A DNA stretch of 64,000 nt, taken from positions 1 to 64,000 of the forward strand of contig DAOQVR010000013.1 in the NCBI GenBank assembly GCA_035341665.1. The letters run 5' to 3'. Both the position numbers and the translations under genes were made by a program. This document shows positions 33,918 through 42,727 of the stretch, piece after piece. The notes below the pieces were generated by a model. It searched no databases. It saw nothing but the letters and a program-made list of their open reading frames with translations, and was not told the DNA's origin. The stretch is from DAOQVR01 sp035341665 (lineage in GTDB: Bacteria > Chloroflexota > Anaerolineae > JAAYZQ01). Each line of letters starts with the position of its first letter. Position 1 is the first letter of the stretch.

Positions 33918-36479
33918 ATGCAGAGGCGCATCCTCCTTCTTGCCGCGTTGGTCCTCCTCTTCGCGGCTGTCGCCCCAGTCACCGCGGACGATGCGCTGCG
34001 CGTCTTCTACGCCGGTCCGGACGATGGCGTCCGAACGGCGCTCGACCTCGGCGCGGACCCTGAGTTGAACCCCGCGGGCACGCTTCTCCTCGTCCCGGAA
34101 CCCGCACAGGCGGATGTCCTTGTGCTCAACGGGACCGTTCCTAACCAGGACCTCGTTCGTCAGCGCCTCCGTGAGGGAGCAGGCCTGCTGCTCATCCTGG
34201 GGCCGGAGCTCTCCGCCGGAGACGTGACCCTGCTCCTGGGTGCGCCGGTCTACCTGGAAGAAACAGAGGGGAACGCGCTCAGCCTCACTCCCGCCAACGT
34301 GGAGGGCGAGCCCCTGCTGCAGGAGATCGAGTGGACCAGCGCACCCCAGGTGCGCGAGCGGTTCCTCGTCCGAGGGGAGACGGCGTCGCCGATGCCCCTG
34401 GTAGAGGGTTTCGGCGATGGCTCGCTGATCCTGGGCGCCTTGCCGTCCCAGCACGGGTATCTGCTGACCCCGTTCCTGGGGGACGCCAATGCTCAGCTGC
34501 AGGGGTGGGCCTACTTCAACTACCTGACCTACCACCTAGTCGCACGGGCCGGCGGAAGATCGCCCGTGAGCTATGCTGACTACGGGGGCTCGCCGGTGCC
34601 CCACGCTCGCGAGAGGGCCGTCCTCCTAGGCGCCCTGACCGGAATGCTCCTCCTGGCCGTCCTTGCCTTCTGGTTGGTGCGCCGCTACAGCCGTGCCCAC
34701 CCGGAGGCGCTCGACACACTTCTGGCCAGCCGCGCCGACTATGCCGAACGCGAAGCGCGGACCGATTGGGAAGAGATCGGCTTTCACCGCCCGTTGGGCG
34801 GCTTTCTCTTCGCGCTGATGTTCGGCCTGATCCTCTTCATACCCTACGTGATCTACAACAACCTCGTGCTGCCCTCCTTCATCCTGCCCTCTGCCCAGGC
34901 ACTCGGCATCTGGGGCCGGGTCACCCAGTTCTTCAGCCTGATATGGCTGCTCCTGGACATGGGCACGAGCGCTGCGTTCATCAAGTTCATGGCGCAGTAC
35001 CGTGTCGACGACCCAGGCAGGGCCGTGCAGTATGGCCAGATCTTTGTCTGGTGGCAGGCGCTCTCCGGCGCGTTCCAGGTGGCGGTGGTCACGCTCGTAG
35101 CTGGGACCTTGGTGCCGCGCACCGGCTACGCCCTGTACGCCTGGAGCGTGATCGTTCACTCGCTCATCCAGCTGCCTGGCTTCTACCAGGTGTGGCGACA
35201 TGCCTTCATGGGGCTGCAGCGCTCCGACCGTGCTCAGATGCTCGACATGGGCCTGATGATGATCTTTCCCATGATCGCCCAGCCCGTCATCGTCACGGTG
35301 ATGGTCGCCTGGGGACGCTCGCACCCGGTTCTTGGCCTGTCGATGGGCGGGCTGCTCGGGATGGGGCTGGCTGCCTATGCCAGTGAAGGGCTGGCCTTCC
35401 TGCTCGGCCTGTTGCTCTACCGGCGCCTAGGCTTTCGCGCACGCGTCTTCTTTCTGGCGCACTTTGACTGGGCAACGGTGAAGAGCGCTTTCCGGTTCGG
35501 AGTCTTTGAGATGCTCGGATCGGTGGCGTGGACGGTCGGTCAGGCGGCCGAAATCCTCATCACGCAGGCACGCCTTGTGAACTACGCGGAGGTGTGGGGC
35601 AACTGGGGAATCGCCCAGAACTTTATCTTTGCCTACCAAGTGATCGCCAACCTCTACAACGGCCTGATGCCGGCCATCTCGGAGGCCATCTCACACACCC
35701 GCCGGGCCCTGAGCCAGTACTATGCGGCGATGGCCTACAAGTGGGGAGGCATGATCAGCGCCTTCATTGGCTCCATGCTTCTGGCAACGGCCGACCGCTT
35801 CATCTTGGGCGCGAGTGGGCCCGAGTTTGTGCGCGCGGCTGCCTATGCCATGCCGCTCATCATCTGGGGTGCCATCCAGTACCCCTCGTGGGTTGGAGAC
35901 AATGTCCAGCTCGGATCGAATCGGCCTTACCTCAAATCTCTCCTGGTGGCAATGGAGCAGGTGATCCGCATCTTGCTCGCGATGCTCCTGGTGGGACGCT
36001 TCCAGATCACCGGCCTCGTGATTGCCTATTTCATCGGGCTGGGGCTCAAGGACATCGTGGCCTACTTTGTGAACCACAGGACCTGCTTCCCGCAGCGCTT
36101 CTACTTCTGGCAGTCGCTGGTGGCGCCCCTGCTGGCCGGCGCGGCCAATTACCTGCTCATCCGCCGGGTGGGAGGATTGCTCTGGCGCGGTGACCAACTC
36201 ACGAGCATTCTGGTCTTCTTCATCGGGATCCTGCCCTCCTATCCCTTCTTCGCCTTCTTCTACGGCCTGGCTGGCGGCTGGGACGACGCCACACTAGGGG
36301 AGCTGCGGCGGGCGGTCGACCTCAGTGGCTTCATGAGGCCGCTCGCGTGGGTCTTTTGGCGGGCGACGGCACTCGGCGCGCAGGTGAGCCCGCTCCACGG
36401 GCGCTTCCCGATCGACATCTTCGAGGCGGCACAGGACGAGGCAGCGGCGCTTACCAAGGAGCGCGTCACGCTCAAGTAG
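33918..36479 (+). CDS. Flippase-like membrane protein with a secreted N-terminal domain
   Basis: 853 residues. The signal peptide (about 1-23) is followed by a soluble 200-residue alpha/beta domain (LRVFYAGPDDGVRTALDLG, ADVLVLNGTVPNQDLVRQRLREGAGLLLILGP, LILGALPSQHGYLLTPFLGD) that resembles the class-I glutamine-amidotransferase-like domains of some membrane proteins. After a single membrane segment (about 238-258) comes a polysaccharide/MOP-type flippase region of about fourteen helices (about 295-800). The usual job of such transporters is moving lipid-linked sugars across the membrane. The fusion is unusual. The nearest coupled gene is uncertain; 107 bases separate it from the DppB-like gene. 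Confidence 0.75.
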   Translation: MQRRILLLAALVLLFAAVAPVTADDALRVFYAGPDDGVRTALDLGADPELNPAGTLLLVPEPAQADVLVLNGTVPNQDLVRQRLREGAGLLLILGPELSAGDVTLLLGAPVYLEETEGNALSLTPANVEGEPLLQEIEWTSAPQVRERFLVRGETASPMPLVEGFGDGSLILGALPSQHGYLLTPFLGDANAQLQGWAYFNYLTYHLVARAGGRSPVSYADYGGSPVPHARERAVLLGALTGMLLLAVLAFWLVRRYSRAHPEALDTLLASRADYAEREARTDWEEIGFHRPLGGFLFALMFGLILFIPYVIYNNLVLPSFILPSAQALGIWGRVTQFFSLIWLLLDMGTSAAFIKFMAQYRVDDPGRAVQYGQIFVWWQALSGAFQVAVVTLVAGTLVPRTGYALYAWSVIVHSLIQLPGFYQVWRHAFMGLQRSDRAQMLDMGLMMIFPMIAQPVIVTVMVAWGRSHPVLGLSMGGLLGMGLAAYASEGLAFLLGLLLYRRLGFRARVFFLAHFDWATVKSAFRFGVFEMLGSVAWTVGQAAEILITQARLVNYAEVWGNWGIAQNFIFAYQVIANLYNGLMPAISEAISHTRRALSQYYAAMAYKWGGMISAFIGSMLLATADRFILGASGPEFVRAAAYAMPLIIWGAIQYPSWVGDNVQLGSNRPYLKSLLVAMEQVIRILLAMLLVGRFQITGLVIAYFIGLGLKDIVAYFVNHRTCFPQRFYFWQSLVAPLLAGAANYLLIRRVGGLLWRGDQLTSILVFFIGILPSYPFFAFFYGLAGGWDDATLGELRRAVDLSGFMRPLAWVFWRATALGAQVSPLHGRFPIDIFEAAQDEAAALTKERVTLK

Positions 36480-36667
36480 TGAACGGGCACGGCGCACCGC
36501 AGGGCTGCGCCGCGCCTCCTTGCGCCCCGCCTCCCGCGCACCGGCCAAAGGCCGCCTGATGTGCCCGCACGCAGCCGATCCCCCGCAGGGTATGCCTGAC
36601 TTAGCAAGGTCCCTAGGGTATCCCACAATAGCGCTGAGATGAGACCCATGAACCCTGTCCATGCCTG

Positions 36668-36865
36668 GTGACAGACACGGTCCGTCGCACGGTCCTGGCT
36701 TACACGACCATGATCGAGGAGGTGCATCCGCTTCTCCCCACCGAGGTTTCGCAATACGTGCTCGATCTGTGCTTGCACATCAAGCTCGACGACCCCAAGC
36801 GTCCGCTCCAGAAGCCGATCAATGCCTCTGGCGCCGACGCGATTATCCTCGGCTACGGGATGTGA
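36668..36865 (+). CDS. Small hypothetical protein or fragment
   Basis: 65 residues from a GTG start: MTDTVRRTVLAYTTMIEEVHPLLPTEVSQYVLDLCLHIKLDDPKRPLQKPINASGADAIILGYGM. No family recognised. The composition is protein-like, but the abrupt end and lack of a good ribosome site leave open that it is a remnant, like the sequence just behind it. Confidence 0.35.
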   Translation: MTDTVRRTVLAYTTMIEEVHPLLPTEVSQYVLDLCLHIKLDDPKRPLQKPINASGADAIILGYGM

Positions 36866-36876
36866 AGCATTGCCGC

Positions 36877-37066
36877 CATCTGGTCGCCGGCGGGTCCGTG
36901 GCCTCAGGGGCGATCGTCGGAGGGGTAAGCCGCGACGCGGGAATGCTCCTGGCCGGCCGCGTGATTGGGGACATTGGCACCAGCCTCATCGCGGCCCTTG
37001 CACCGGCGGCGATAGCAGGTGGTTTTCCGAGCGGCCGCGTGGCACTGCCATCGGCACCTAGTCGGC
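36877..37066 (+). pseudogene. Possible remnant of an MFS transporter
   Basis: The frame reads HLVAGGSVASGAIVGGVSRDAGMLLAGRVIGDIGTSLIAALAPAAIAGGFPSGR. GRVxxxIGxxLxxxLxPAAIAxxFP is the helix 4-5 signature of major facilitator transporters. There is no start, no continuation and no other helices, so this would be a short decayed piece. Confidence 0.4.
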
Positions 37067-37082
37067 CTGGGTGCCCTCTTGG

Positions 37083-37793
37083 CTACTGCAGCGTCGGACC
37101 ATGGCGCTGAACCCAGTGGGCCAACGCGCCGGACACGATCCCCTCGCTCTGCGCGTGGCCCATGGCTCGCGCCTCCGCTCTGAAGTGCAGGTAGAGACTC
37201 CCGCTCAGAAGGGCCGCGAAGAAACACCAGACCGACGGAAAGGTCTGGTTTGACGCAGCCAGTGCGGCGGCGCCGGCAGAGAGCGCCACGGCGGCACCGA
37301 AGAGCATCAGGCTCCTCCGGCTGGAGGCCAGGAAGGGCAGCGATACCGCGAGAAGATACGGTACGCCTAGCTGCCACGGTGCGCGCACCTGGTAGCTAAG
37401 GCCGCAGCAGTTGGCCGCGACGCTCACCGGTCCCCGCACGATGGCTACCAGGTAGCTCAGCCCAACCCCAAGCCCGATCACTTGACAGGCAAGGACGATC
37501 CGCCGCCTCCCCTTCTCTGCCTCCAGCAGGAACGCCGAGGCGGGGACCAGCATGGGCCACAGGCTGAAGGCAATGATCGCGTAGAGGTACAGGGCTGCGG
37601 AATCGTAGCCGTCAGGCACGACTCCGTCGTGGCCAAGCCACAGGATACCTTCGGTTAGTTGATGCACGGCAAAGATGGCAGGGAAGAGCGCGAGTGGCCT
37701 GCTTGCGCGCTCCTTGGGCAGCCTAGCGATTGCCATGCTCGTCGCGCCGAGTACGCCGCTGGCGGCAAAGCTGGCCTCTGCAGAGAAACACAT
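37083..37793 (-). CDS. DUF6629-family membrane protein
   Basis: 236 residues from ATG 37793 (AAGGAGG upstream). It begins MCFSAEASFAASGVLGATSMAIARL, the family hallmark, and has about seven membrane segments. HQLTEGILWLGHDG and the paired NCCGLSYQV are other landmarks. The function is unknown. On the minus strand TTGACA with TAGAAT 15 bases later (37870-37844) could be its promoter, though the spacing is short. It is a single-gene unit. Confidence 0.8.
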   Translation of the reverse strand: MCFSAEASFAASGVLGATSMAIARLPKERASRPLALFPAIFAVHQLTEGILWLGHDGVVPDGYDSAALYLYAIIAFSLWPMLVPASAFLLEAEKGRRRIVLACQVIGLGVGLSYLVAIVRGPVSVAANCCGLSYQVRAPWQLGVPYLLAVSLPFLASSRRSLMLFGAAVALSAGAAALAASNQTFPSVWCFFAALLSGSLYLHFRAEARAMGHAQSEGIVSGALAHWVQRHGPTLQ

Positions 37794-38004
37794 GGCAAGT
37801 CCTCCTTTCCCCGGTCCTCGGGCCAAGCCTGCGGACGATCCCATTCTAGCCGGGCGGCCCAACGTGTCAACTCCCACCTGCCCGTGGTACAGCGCCTGCT
37901 CGGGACCTGGCTTCTGCCCCGCATCGGAACCACCGAAGAGCAACGCATTGCACCGTCCTCCGCGTTGTGGAGACCTGTGCCTGTTCCTGCGGTCTTGCGG
38001 GTGC

Positions 38005-38033
38005 TTGCCCGGCCGGCCGCCTTGTGCTATAGT
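38005..38033 (+). promoter_or_regulatory. Promoter of the secreted protein/SIS isomerase pair
   Basis: TTGCCC, 17 bases, TATAGT. It ends 21 bases before ATG 38055, which has an AGAGGAGG site. Confidence 0.65.
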
Positions 38034-38054
38034 AGTGAGCAGAGGAGGACAGCG

Positions 38055-38792
38055 ATGGCACGAAACCGGGTGGCCTTCTTTGCGGCTGCCATGCTTCTGG
38101 CCCTGATTTTGCCGTGGGCGCTTGCGCAGTGCAGCCCGGCCCGGCAGGCGCGCATCACGCCGACCCCAACCAAGACGATGCGGCCTACCTTCACCCCAAC
38201 AAGCGAGGCGACGCCAACGCCGGTTCCATCCTCTACTCCTTACCCTACTGAGCCTCCCACGCCGCTTGCGCCCACCATGCCTCCCGAGGCCGCGACGGCG
38301 ATGGTGACAGAGGCTCCCCCCGTGCCGACTCTCCAGCCTTCACTCACCCCGACTATCTCGCCGATGCCGGTCACCGCCACTCGCAAGCCGGCTGCGACGC
38401 GCACCAAGACGCCCACCCCCAGGCCGACGAACACACCCACGCCGCCCTTCAGGGGGAGTTACGTGCACGGTTGGGCCCGCTGCGATATGGCCGCGGTGAC
38501 GGGCTCTGTCTACCATGCCAACAAGAGCCCCTATCCGGGTGTGGCGGTCGGGGTCTGGTCGAACCTGTGGGATGGTGAGGTGAGCATCGCGAAAGAGGAC
38601 GGCAAGTTCGACGTGCTCCTGACCGGCAAGCCCCCGGGTATCTACTACGTGGCGGTGGTCGAGGCAGGAACCTGCCAGACCGGAGCGCGCGGCTGCCAGT
38701 TGCGATCCAATGTGCTGAACGCGGCGGTCACGGAGCATTGCTCAGGAAGCGGCGCCAACCAGGTGTCGGAAGTCCGGTTCGACGGGCCCTGA
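38055..38792 (+). CDS. Secreted protein with Pro/Thr linker and C-terminal beta domain
   Basis: 245 residues. The signal peptide (about 1-25) is followed by a long Pro/Thr-rich linker (about 33-135, many TPTPxPT units). A compact C-terminal domain follows (SVYHANKSPYPGVAVGVWSNLWDGEVSIAKEDGKFDVLLTGKPPGIYYVAVVEAG) that resembles carboxypeptidase-regulatory/transthyretin-like beta-sandwiches. It is probably exported and surface-exposed; the AQCSPA near the cleavage site could be a lipobox variant. The stop overlaps the start of the SIS isomerase gene (TGATG), but no functional link is obvious. Confidence 0.75.
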   Translation: MARNRVAFFAAAMLLALILPWALAQCSPARQARITPTPTKTMRPTFTPTSEATPTPVPSSTPYPTEPPTPLAPTMPPEAATAMVTEAPPVPTLQPSLTPTISPMPVTATRKPAATRTKTPTPRPTNTPTPPFRGSYVHGWARCDMAAVTGSVYHANKSPYPGVAVGVWSNLWDGEVSIAKEDGKFDVLLTGKPPGIYYVAVVEAGTCQTGARGCQLRSNVLNAAVTEHCSGSGANQVSEVRFDGP

Positions 38793-39844
38793 TGAGTACA
38801 TTGATCAGCTCCCATCTCTATCGCGAGATGCGCGAGCAGCCTGAGGTGCTGGCGCGCCTTCTGGAGGCCGAGCAGCCGGCAGCCGAGGCGTTGGCGGCAG
38901 AAATCATCCGGCGCCGCGCCCGATATCTGGTCATTGCGGCGCGCGGGTCGAGTGGCAACGCGGCGCGCTATGCCAACTACCTGTTGGGCGCAGTCAACGG
39001 CCTCGTCGTGGCGCTGGCGACGCCGAGCCTCTACACCTTGTACGGGAGCCCTCCTTCGCTTGAGGGGGCAGTCGTGCTCGGCATCAGCCAGAGTGGGAAG
39101 AGCCCCGATATTGTGGCGGTTGTGGCCGAGGGCCGGCGACAGGGGGCGTTGACTGCTGCCATCACCAACGAGCCTGGATCCGACCTGGGCCGCACCGCCG
39201 AGCATGTCCTGGCACTACACGCCGGGGCAGAGCGCTCGGTGGCAGCGACCAAGACCTATACGGCGGAGCTGGCGGCGATTGCCCTGCTGAGCTGCGCCCT
39301 GGTGGGCGATTCCCAGCGGTCGGATGAACTCCGCAGGGTGCCGCGGCAGGTTGCCGAGGCGCTGGAGCTGCCCAGCCCCGTGGTGAGCGCTGCTGAGCGC
39401 TGCCGTACCGTGTCATCTTCCGTGGTGCTAGGGCGCGGCTACAACAACGCCACGGCCTTTGAGTTGGCACTCAAGCTGAAGGAGCTGACCTACACGCTGG
39501 CGGAACCCTACTCCAGCGCCGATTTCCTGCACGGCCCGCTCGCGCTCGTAGGGCAGGGCTTTCCGGCGATAGTGATTGCACCGTCTGGAATCGTGCTTCC
39601 AGAAGTGCTCGGGCTTGTCTCCACGCTTCGCCAGCGCGAAGCGGAGCTAATGGTCATCAGCGACAACGCAGACGCGCTGGCGACGGCGGACCTGCCACTC
39701 CCGTTGCCTGTGGGCGTGCCCGAGTGGCTCTCGCCGATAACGGCGATCCTCCCCGGTCAGTTGCTTGCGCTCCACCTCGCGGTTGTGCGCGGCATCGATC
39801 CCGATCGCCCGCGCGGCCTGCGCAAGGTGACCGAGACCCGGTAG
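38792..39844 (+). CDS. SIS-domain isomerase/deaminase (GlmS C-terminal/AgaS type)
   Basis: 350 residues with two SIS domains. Landmarks are VIAARGSSGNAARYANYLL, VLGISQSGKSPDIVAVV, ERSVAATKTYTAELAAI, LGRGYNNATAFELALKLKELTYTLAEPYSSADFLHGPLALV and a C-terminal GIDPDRPRGLRKVTET. This is the isomerase half of glucosamine-6-phosphate synthase without the glutaminase domain. Such proteins act as amino-sugar-phosphate deaminases/isomerases in amino sugar breakdown. No amino sugar uptake or kinase genes are adjacent. Confidence 0.85.
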   Translation: MSTLISSHLYREMREQPEVLARLLEAEQPAAEALAAEIIRRRARYLVIAARGSSGNAARYANYLLGAVNGLVVALATPSLYTLYGSPPSLEGAVVLGISQSGKSPDIVAVVAEGRRQGALTAAITNEPGSDLGRTAEHVLALHAGAERSVAATKTYTAELAAIALLSCALVGDSQRSDELRRVPRQVAEALELPSPVVSAAERCRTVSSSVVLGRGYNNATAFELALKLKELTYTLAEPYSSADFLHGPLALVGQGFPAIVIAPSGIVLPEVLGLVSTLRQREAELMVISDNADALATADLPLPLPVGVPEWLSPITAILPGQLLALHLAVVRGIDPDRPRGLRKVTETR

Positions 39845-39854
39845 CAGCGCGCCA

Positions 39855-40421
39855 CTACAGCGCAGGAAGCGTGTCGGCTAGCTCGGGATGCCGTGCAAAA
39901 TACTCCTCGCGCAGCAGGTCCAGCACCAGATTGTCGTGCAGCCCGCCATACTTGATGATCGACTGGCGCATGCGGCCGGACACCTGGAAGCCCGACTTCT
40001 CGGCAAGTCTGGCGGCGCGCGGAATGCCCGAGTGGCTGAAGAGCCGGACCACGCGCAGTCCCAGCTCGCAGAAGAGAAAGCGCAGCAGCACTTCCTGCGC
40101 ATCCAGCGCCACCCCAGTGCCCCAGAACTTGCTTGCCGTGATGATGCCGAGGGCCGCCGACCAGCGGCGCTCCAGCCCGGTGTATTGAATCTGGCCGACC
40201 AGCTCGCCCGTCTCTTTGAGGACAATGACAAAGCGTGCTTCGTCCGGGTCATAGGAGAACTCGCGGGCTTCGTACCGCTTCTCGTACATCACGTCCGTAA
40301 AGTCGGGCGGCAACGCCAAGCTCCATGCCTGCGTCTGTGGCTCGTTCTGGAGCGACGTCAAGAAAGCCAGGTCGTCCCGCCTCTGTTCGCGGAGTATTAC
40401 CAGCTGCCCTTCCAGCGGCAT
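39855..40421 (-). CDS. GNAT-family N-acetyltransferase
   Basis: 188 residues: VILREQRRDDLAFLTSLQNEP, RFVIVLKETGELVGQIQYTGLERRWSAALGIITASKFWGTGVALDAQEVLLRFLFCELGLRVVRLFSHSGIPRAARLAEKSGFQVSGRMRQ. The acetyl-CoA-binding turn is WGTGVALDA, and the pattern is of the RimJ/RimL (Acetyltransf_3) type. The substrate, an amino group on a protein or small molecule, is unknown. It lies 9 bases after a second acetyltransferase gene, so the two are co-transcribed. Confidence 0.85.
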   Translation of the reverse strand: MPLEGQLVILREQRRDDLAFLTSLQNEPQTQAWSLALPPDFTDVMYEKRYEAREFSYDPDEARFVIVLKETGELVGQIQYTGLERRWSAALGIITASKFWGTGVALDAQEVLLRFLFCELGLRVVRLFSHSGIPRAARLAEKSGFQVSGRMRQSIIKYGGLHDNLVLDLLREEYFARHPELADTLPAL

Positions 40422-40430
40422 GAGAGCCTC

Positions 40431-41057
40431 CTATTCTTGTGCCTGTTCGGCTGCGCCGCGTTCGGCCATGCGGGCCTGGAACTCGGGCCGCAGGAGATCG
40501 GTGATGATCAGGTCAAATGGACGGCCCTCGTACATCCCCACGCGGCGCATCCGGCCCGCCGTCTGGAAGCCGTTGGCCGCTGCAAAGCTGAGCCCTGCCT
40601 CGTTCCACTCGGCAATCCAGCAGCTCACATTGTGAGCGGGCGTAAAGGCAAAGAGATGCTCCAGGAGCAAGACGAGCGCCTCGCTGCCATACCCCTTGCG
40701 CTGCTGGCTGGGGTCGATGACGACCGACACCGACGGTGCGTGCGGGTCCCAGCCCCAGCTGAACTCAGCGTGGCCAATCAACTGCGAGGCCTGCGACGCC
40801 TCGCCGGAGAGGCCCCACCCCTGCCGCTGGACCTGGGCGTCGATCGCAAGCACGACCGTCCGCTCCTCGGTCGCCCACCGCTCGAGCAGGCCGTGCACCT
40901 GTGGCTCCGTCAGCGGCAAGAACTCGGGATAGCCCCAAGGGATGTGCCGCCTTCCCATCAGCTCTGGATGGTTCAGGTAGTCGCGCAGGGCCTTGCTGTC
41001 GTCTATCTCAAAGGGACGCAGGGTAACGGCCTTGCCCACAAAGGGTGCCTTCGGCAT
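40431..41057 (-). CDS. Second GNAT-family N-acetyltransferase
   Basis: 208 residues from ATG 41057: VTLRPFEIDDSKALRDYLNHPELMGRRHIPWGYPEFLPLTEPQV, SVSVVIDPSQQRKGYGSEALVLLLEHLF, VSCWIAEWNEAGLSFAAANGFQTAGRMRRVGMYEGRPFDLIIT. The acetyl-CoA loop QRKGYG is intact. It is similar in layout to the downstream acetyltransferase, so the pair may be an old duplication. The longer frame beginning at 41279 is not supported. Confidence 0.85.
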   Translation of the reverse strand: MPKAPFVGKAVTLRPFEIDDSKALRDYLNHPELMGRRHIPWGYPEFLPLTEPQVHGLLERWATEERTVVLAIDAQVQRQGWGLSGEASQASQLIGHAEFSWGWDPHAPSVSVVIDPSQQRKGYGSEALVLLLEHLFAFTPAHNVSCWIAEWNEAGLSFAAANGFQTAGRMRRVGMYEGRPFDLIITDLLRPEFQARMAERGAAEQAQE

Positions 41058-41313
41058 TGGGTATCTCCTGTCCTTAGGTGGGGCTGTGGTGCCCACACTC
41101 ATGAAGATGACCGGACATCTGCTGCCCAAGTCACCGCTCGCAGGCGGCAGCCGGGTGCAGCCGAACCCCATGAGGTTACTATGATCCGGCCCAATATGCA
41201 AATGTCCTCTCGCCGGCTGCGGGGGGAACACCCAAGGTCGCCAGGCCGGCGGCCCTGTGCCGCCGAAGAACGGGGACACTGGGCTCCTGCCGGACGGCCT
41301 AAGGAGTCTTCAC

Positions 41314-42156
41314 ATGCCCGAGTTGCCAGACCTTGAAGTCATCCGCCGCTACCTTGCGCCGCGCCTCGCCGGCGCGCAGGTCGAGTCCGTGGAGGTGCGG
41401 CGCCCCGTAATCCTCCGCAACCTGCTCGGAGGCGACGTGCGCACCCTTCTCGCCGGCCGGTCTTTCTCAGCCGTCGCGCGGCGCGGCAAGTTCCTGCTGC
41501 TGCCCTTCTTGGGCGACCCGCTCTGGCTTGTGGTCAATCCCATGCTGGCAGGGCGGCTCCGCTATGGACAGCCGCTGGCGCGAGGTCGGGCGCGCGATGC
41601 CCTGGTGCTCTCACTCTGCGGCGGCCTGGAACTGCGCTACCACGACGCACGCGACATGGGCAAGATCTACGTAGCGACCTACCTCGAGGAGGTGCCGGGC
41701 TTTGCCAACCTTGGACCGGATGCCGATGACCCCCTTCTCAGCCTGGAGGTCTTTCGCGAGCGGCTCAAACGCCGCACAGGCGAGATCAAGGGAGTTCTGA
41801 CCGAACAGGGCTGTGTGGCGGGGATCGGGAATGCCTATGCTGACGAGATCTGCTGGCACGCTCAGATCTATCCCTTTCGCAGGCGCGCCAGCCTGACCCT
41901 GGACGAAGTGGCGCGCCTGTATGCCTCGATGCGCACCGTACTGTGCAGTGCGGTGGAGACGCTTGAGCAGCGTACCGGCGCCGCCATCGACGTCGAGATT
42001 CGCGACTTTCTCGCAGTCCATGGCAAGCCGGGCCAGCCCTGCCCTCGCTGCGGCAGTCCCATCAGCGAAGTCACCCTGCAGAAGCGCTCGACGCACTTCT
42101 GCAGGGCATGCCAGCCCGGGCTGATGGTCGGCCGCCGCGACCGGCGCCTCCCATAA
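41314..42156 (+). CDS. mutM: Formamidopyrimidine-DNA glycosylase (Fpg/MutM)
   Basis: 280 residues from ATG 41314. The N-terminus MPELPDLEVIRRYL places the catalytic Pro2 and Glu3 correctly. ARRGKFLLL, NPMLAGRLRY, YHDARDMGKIYV and GIGNAYADEICWHAQIYP (helix-two-turn-helix) follow. A C-terminal zinc finger CPRCG...CRAC contacts DNA. The enzyme removes oxidised purines such as 8-oxoguanine. All key residues are present. Single gene with a terminator behind it. Confidence 0.92.
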   Translation: MPELPDLEVIRRYLAPRLAGAQVESVEVRRPVILRNLLGGDVRTLLAGRSFSAVARRGKFLLLPFLGDPLWLVVNPMLAGRLRYGQPLARGRARDALVLSLCGGLELRYHDARDMGKIYVATYLEEVPGFANLGPDADDPLLSLEVFRERLKRRTGEIKGVLTEQGCVAGIGNAYADEICWHAQIYPFRRRASLTLDEVARLYASMRTVLCSAVETLEQRTGAAIDVEIRDFLAVHGKPGQPCPRCGSPISEVTLQKRSTHFCRACQPGLMVGRRDRRLP

Positions 42157-42160
42157 AGCG

Positions 42161-42199
42161 CGGGCCGCGGAGCAGGCAAGATGCCTACCCCGCGGCCCG
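42161..42199 (+). terminator. Terminator of the Fpg gene
   Basis: 10-bp stem CGGGCCGCGG / CCGCGGCCCG followed by TTGGTTTC, immediately after the stop. It also lies at the end of the convergent small HTH gene. Confidence 0.75.
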
Positions 42200-42225
42200 T
42201 TGGTTTCTAGCTCCGGCCGGGATCG

Positions 42226-42411
42226 CTAGCGCGGATAGATGCGGCTGCGCTCCAGGTAGTCGTTCAGCATATCCAGGCTGTAGCGCCGGTGGCCGCCCGG
42301 AGTTCGGTACGGGATGATCAGACCCTGGCGCTCGATCTTGCGCAGGGTGAAGGTGCTGATCCGAAGATAGTCCGCGGACTCCTTTGCTGTCAGAACATGC
42401 CTTTCTGCCAT
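42226..42411 (-). CDS. Small MerR/excisionase-type DNA-binding protein
   Basis: 61 residues: MAERHVLTAKESADYLRISTFTLRKIERQGLIIPYRTPGGHRRYSLDMLNDYLERSRIYPR. One winged helix-turn-helix of the BldC/excisionase group, with the usual TxxExAxYLxIS and PGGHRRY. It binds DNA and may regulate transcription or assist recombination; no integrase is adjacent, so a BldC-like regulator is more likely. The start has AGGAG. A direct repeat of ACACGT lies just upstream and may be its own operator. Confidence 0.85.
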   Translation of the reverse strand: MAERHVLTAKESADYLRISTFTLRKIERQGLIIPYRTPGGHRRYSLDMLNDYLERSRIYPR

Positions 42412-42424
42412 TTTCTATCTCCTT

Positions 42425-42453
42425 TACACGTAATTACACGTTCTCTTGTATAG
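42425..42453 (-). promoter_or_regulatory. Control region of the small HTH gene
   Basis: ACACGTAATTACACGT (a 10-base direct repeat with a GTAATTAC palindrome at its centre) lies between the start codon and a minus-strand -10-like TATACA (42453-42448). A weak TTTCGA -35 is 17 bases further. BldC-type proteins bind direct repeats, so self-control is plausible. Confidence 0.45.
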
Positions 42454-42574
42454 AAAGGTGTGTTATCCTTTCGAAATCGATAGAAACAGTATACAGCATG
42501 CAAGACTCGCTGACTATGCATCGAACGGCGGAAAAAGGGGCTGAAGTTCAGTTACCCCCAAAGGGGGAGGAATA

Positions 42575-42614
42575 GGAGTAGGCGGCTGCTCCCTAGGGAG
42601 TAGCTGCCTACTCC
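42575..42614. repeat. 40-base near-perfect palindrome centred on CCTAGG
   Basis: GGAGTAGGCGGCTGCTCCCT and its near-complement fold back on CCTAGG, with about three mismatched pairs. It lies between the start of the HTH gene and the end of the M28 peptidase gene. It could terminate the leftward peptidase transcript or be a binding site. Confidence 0.55.
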
Positions 42615-42727
42615 CTAGGGCTGATCAAGGGCAGAACGTGCGGGCCGGGGCTGTCACAGGGCCGCATGATCGACAGCAAGCTGGTCTACCGGGCCTGGCA
42701 GCACATCAGAGCTCTGGCCGTGCCCCA

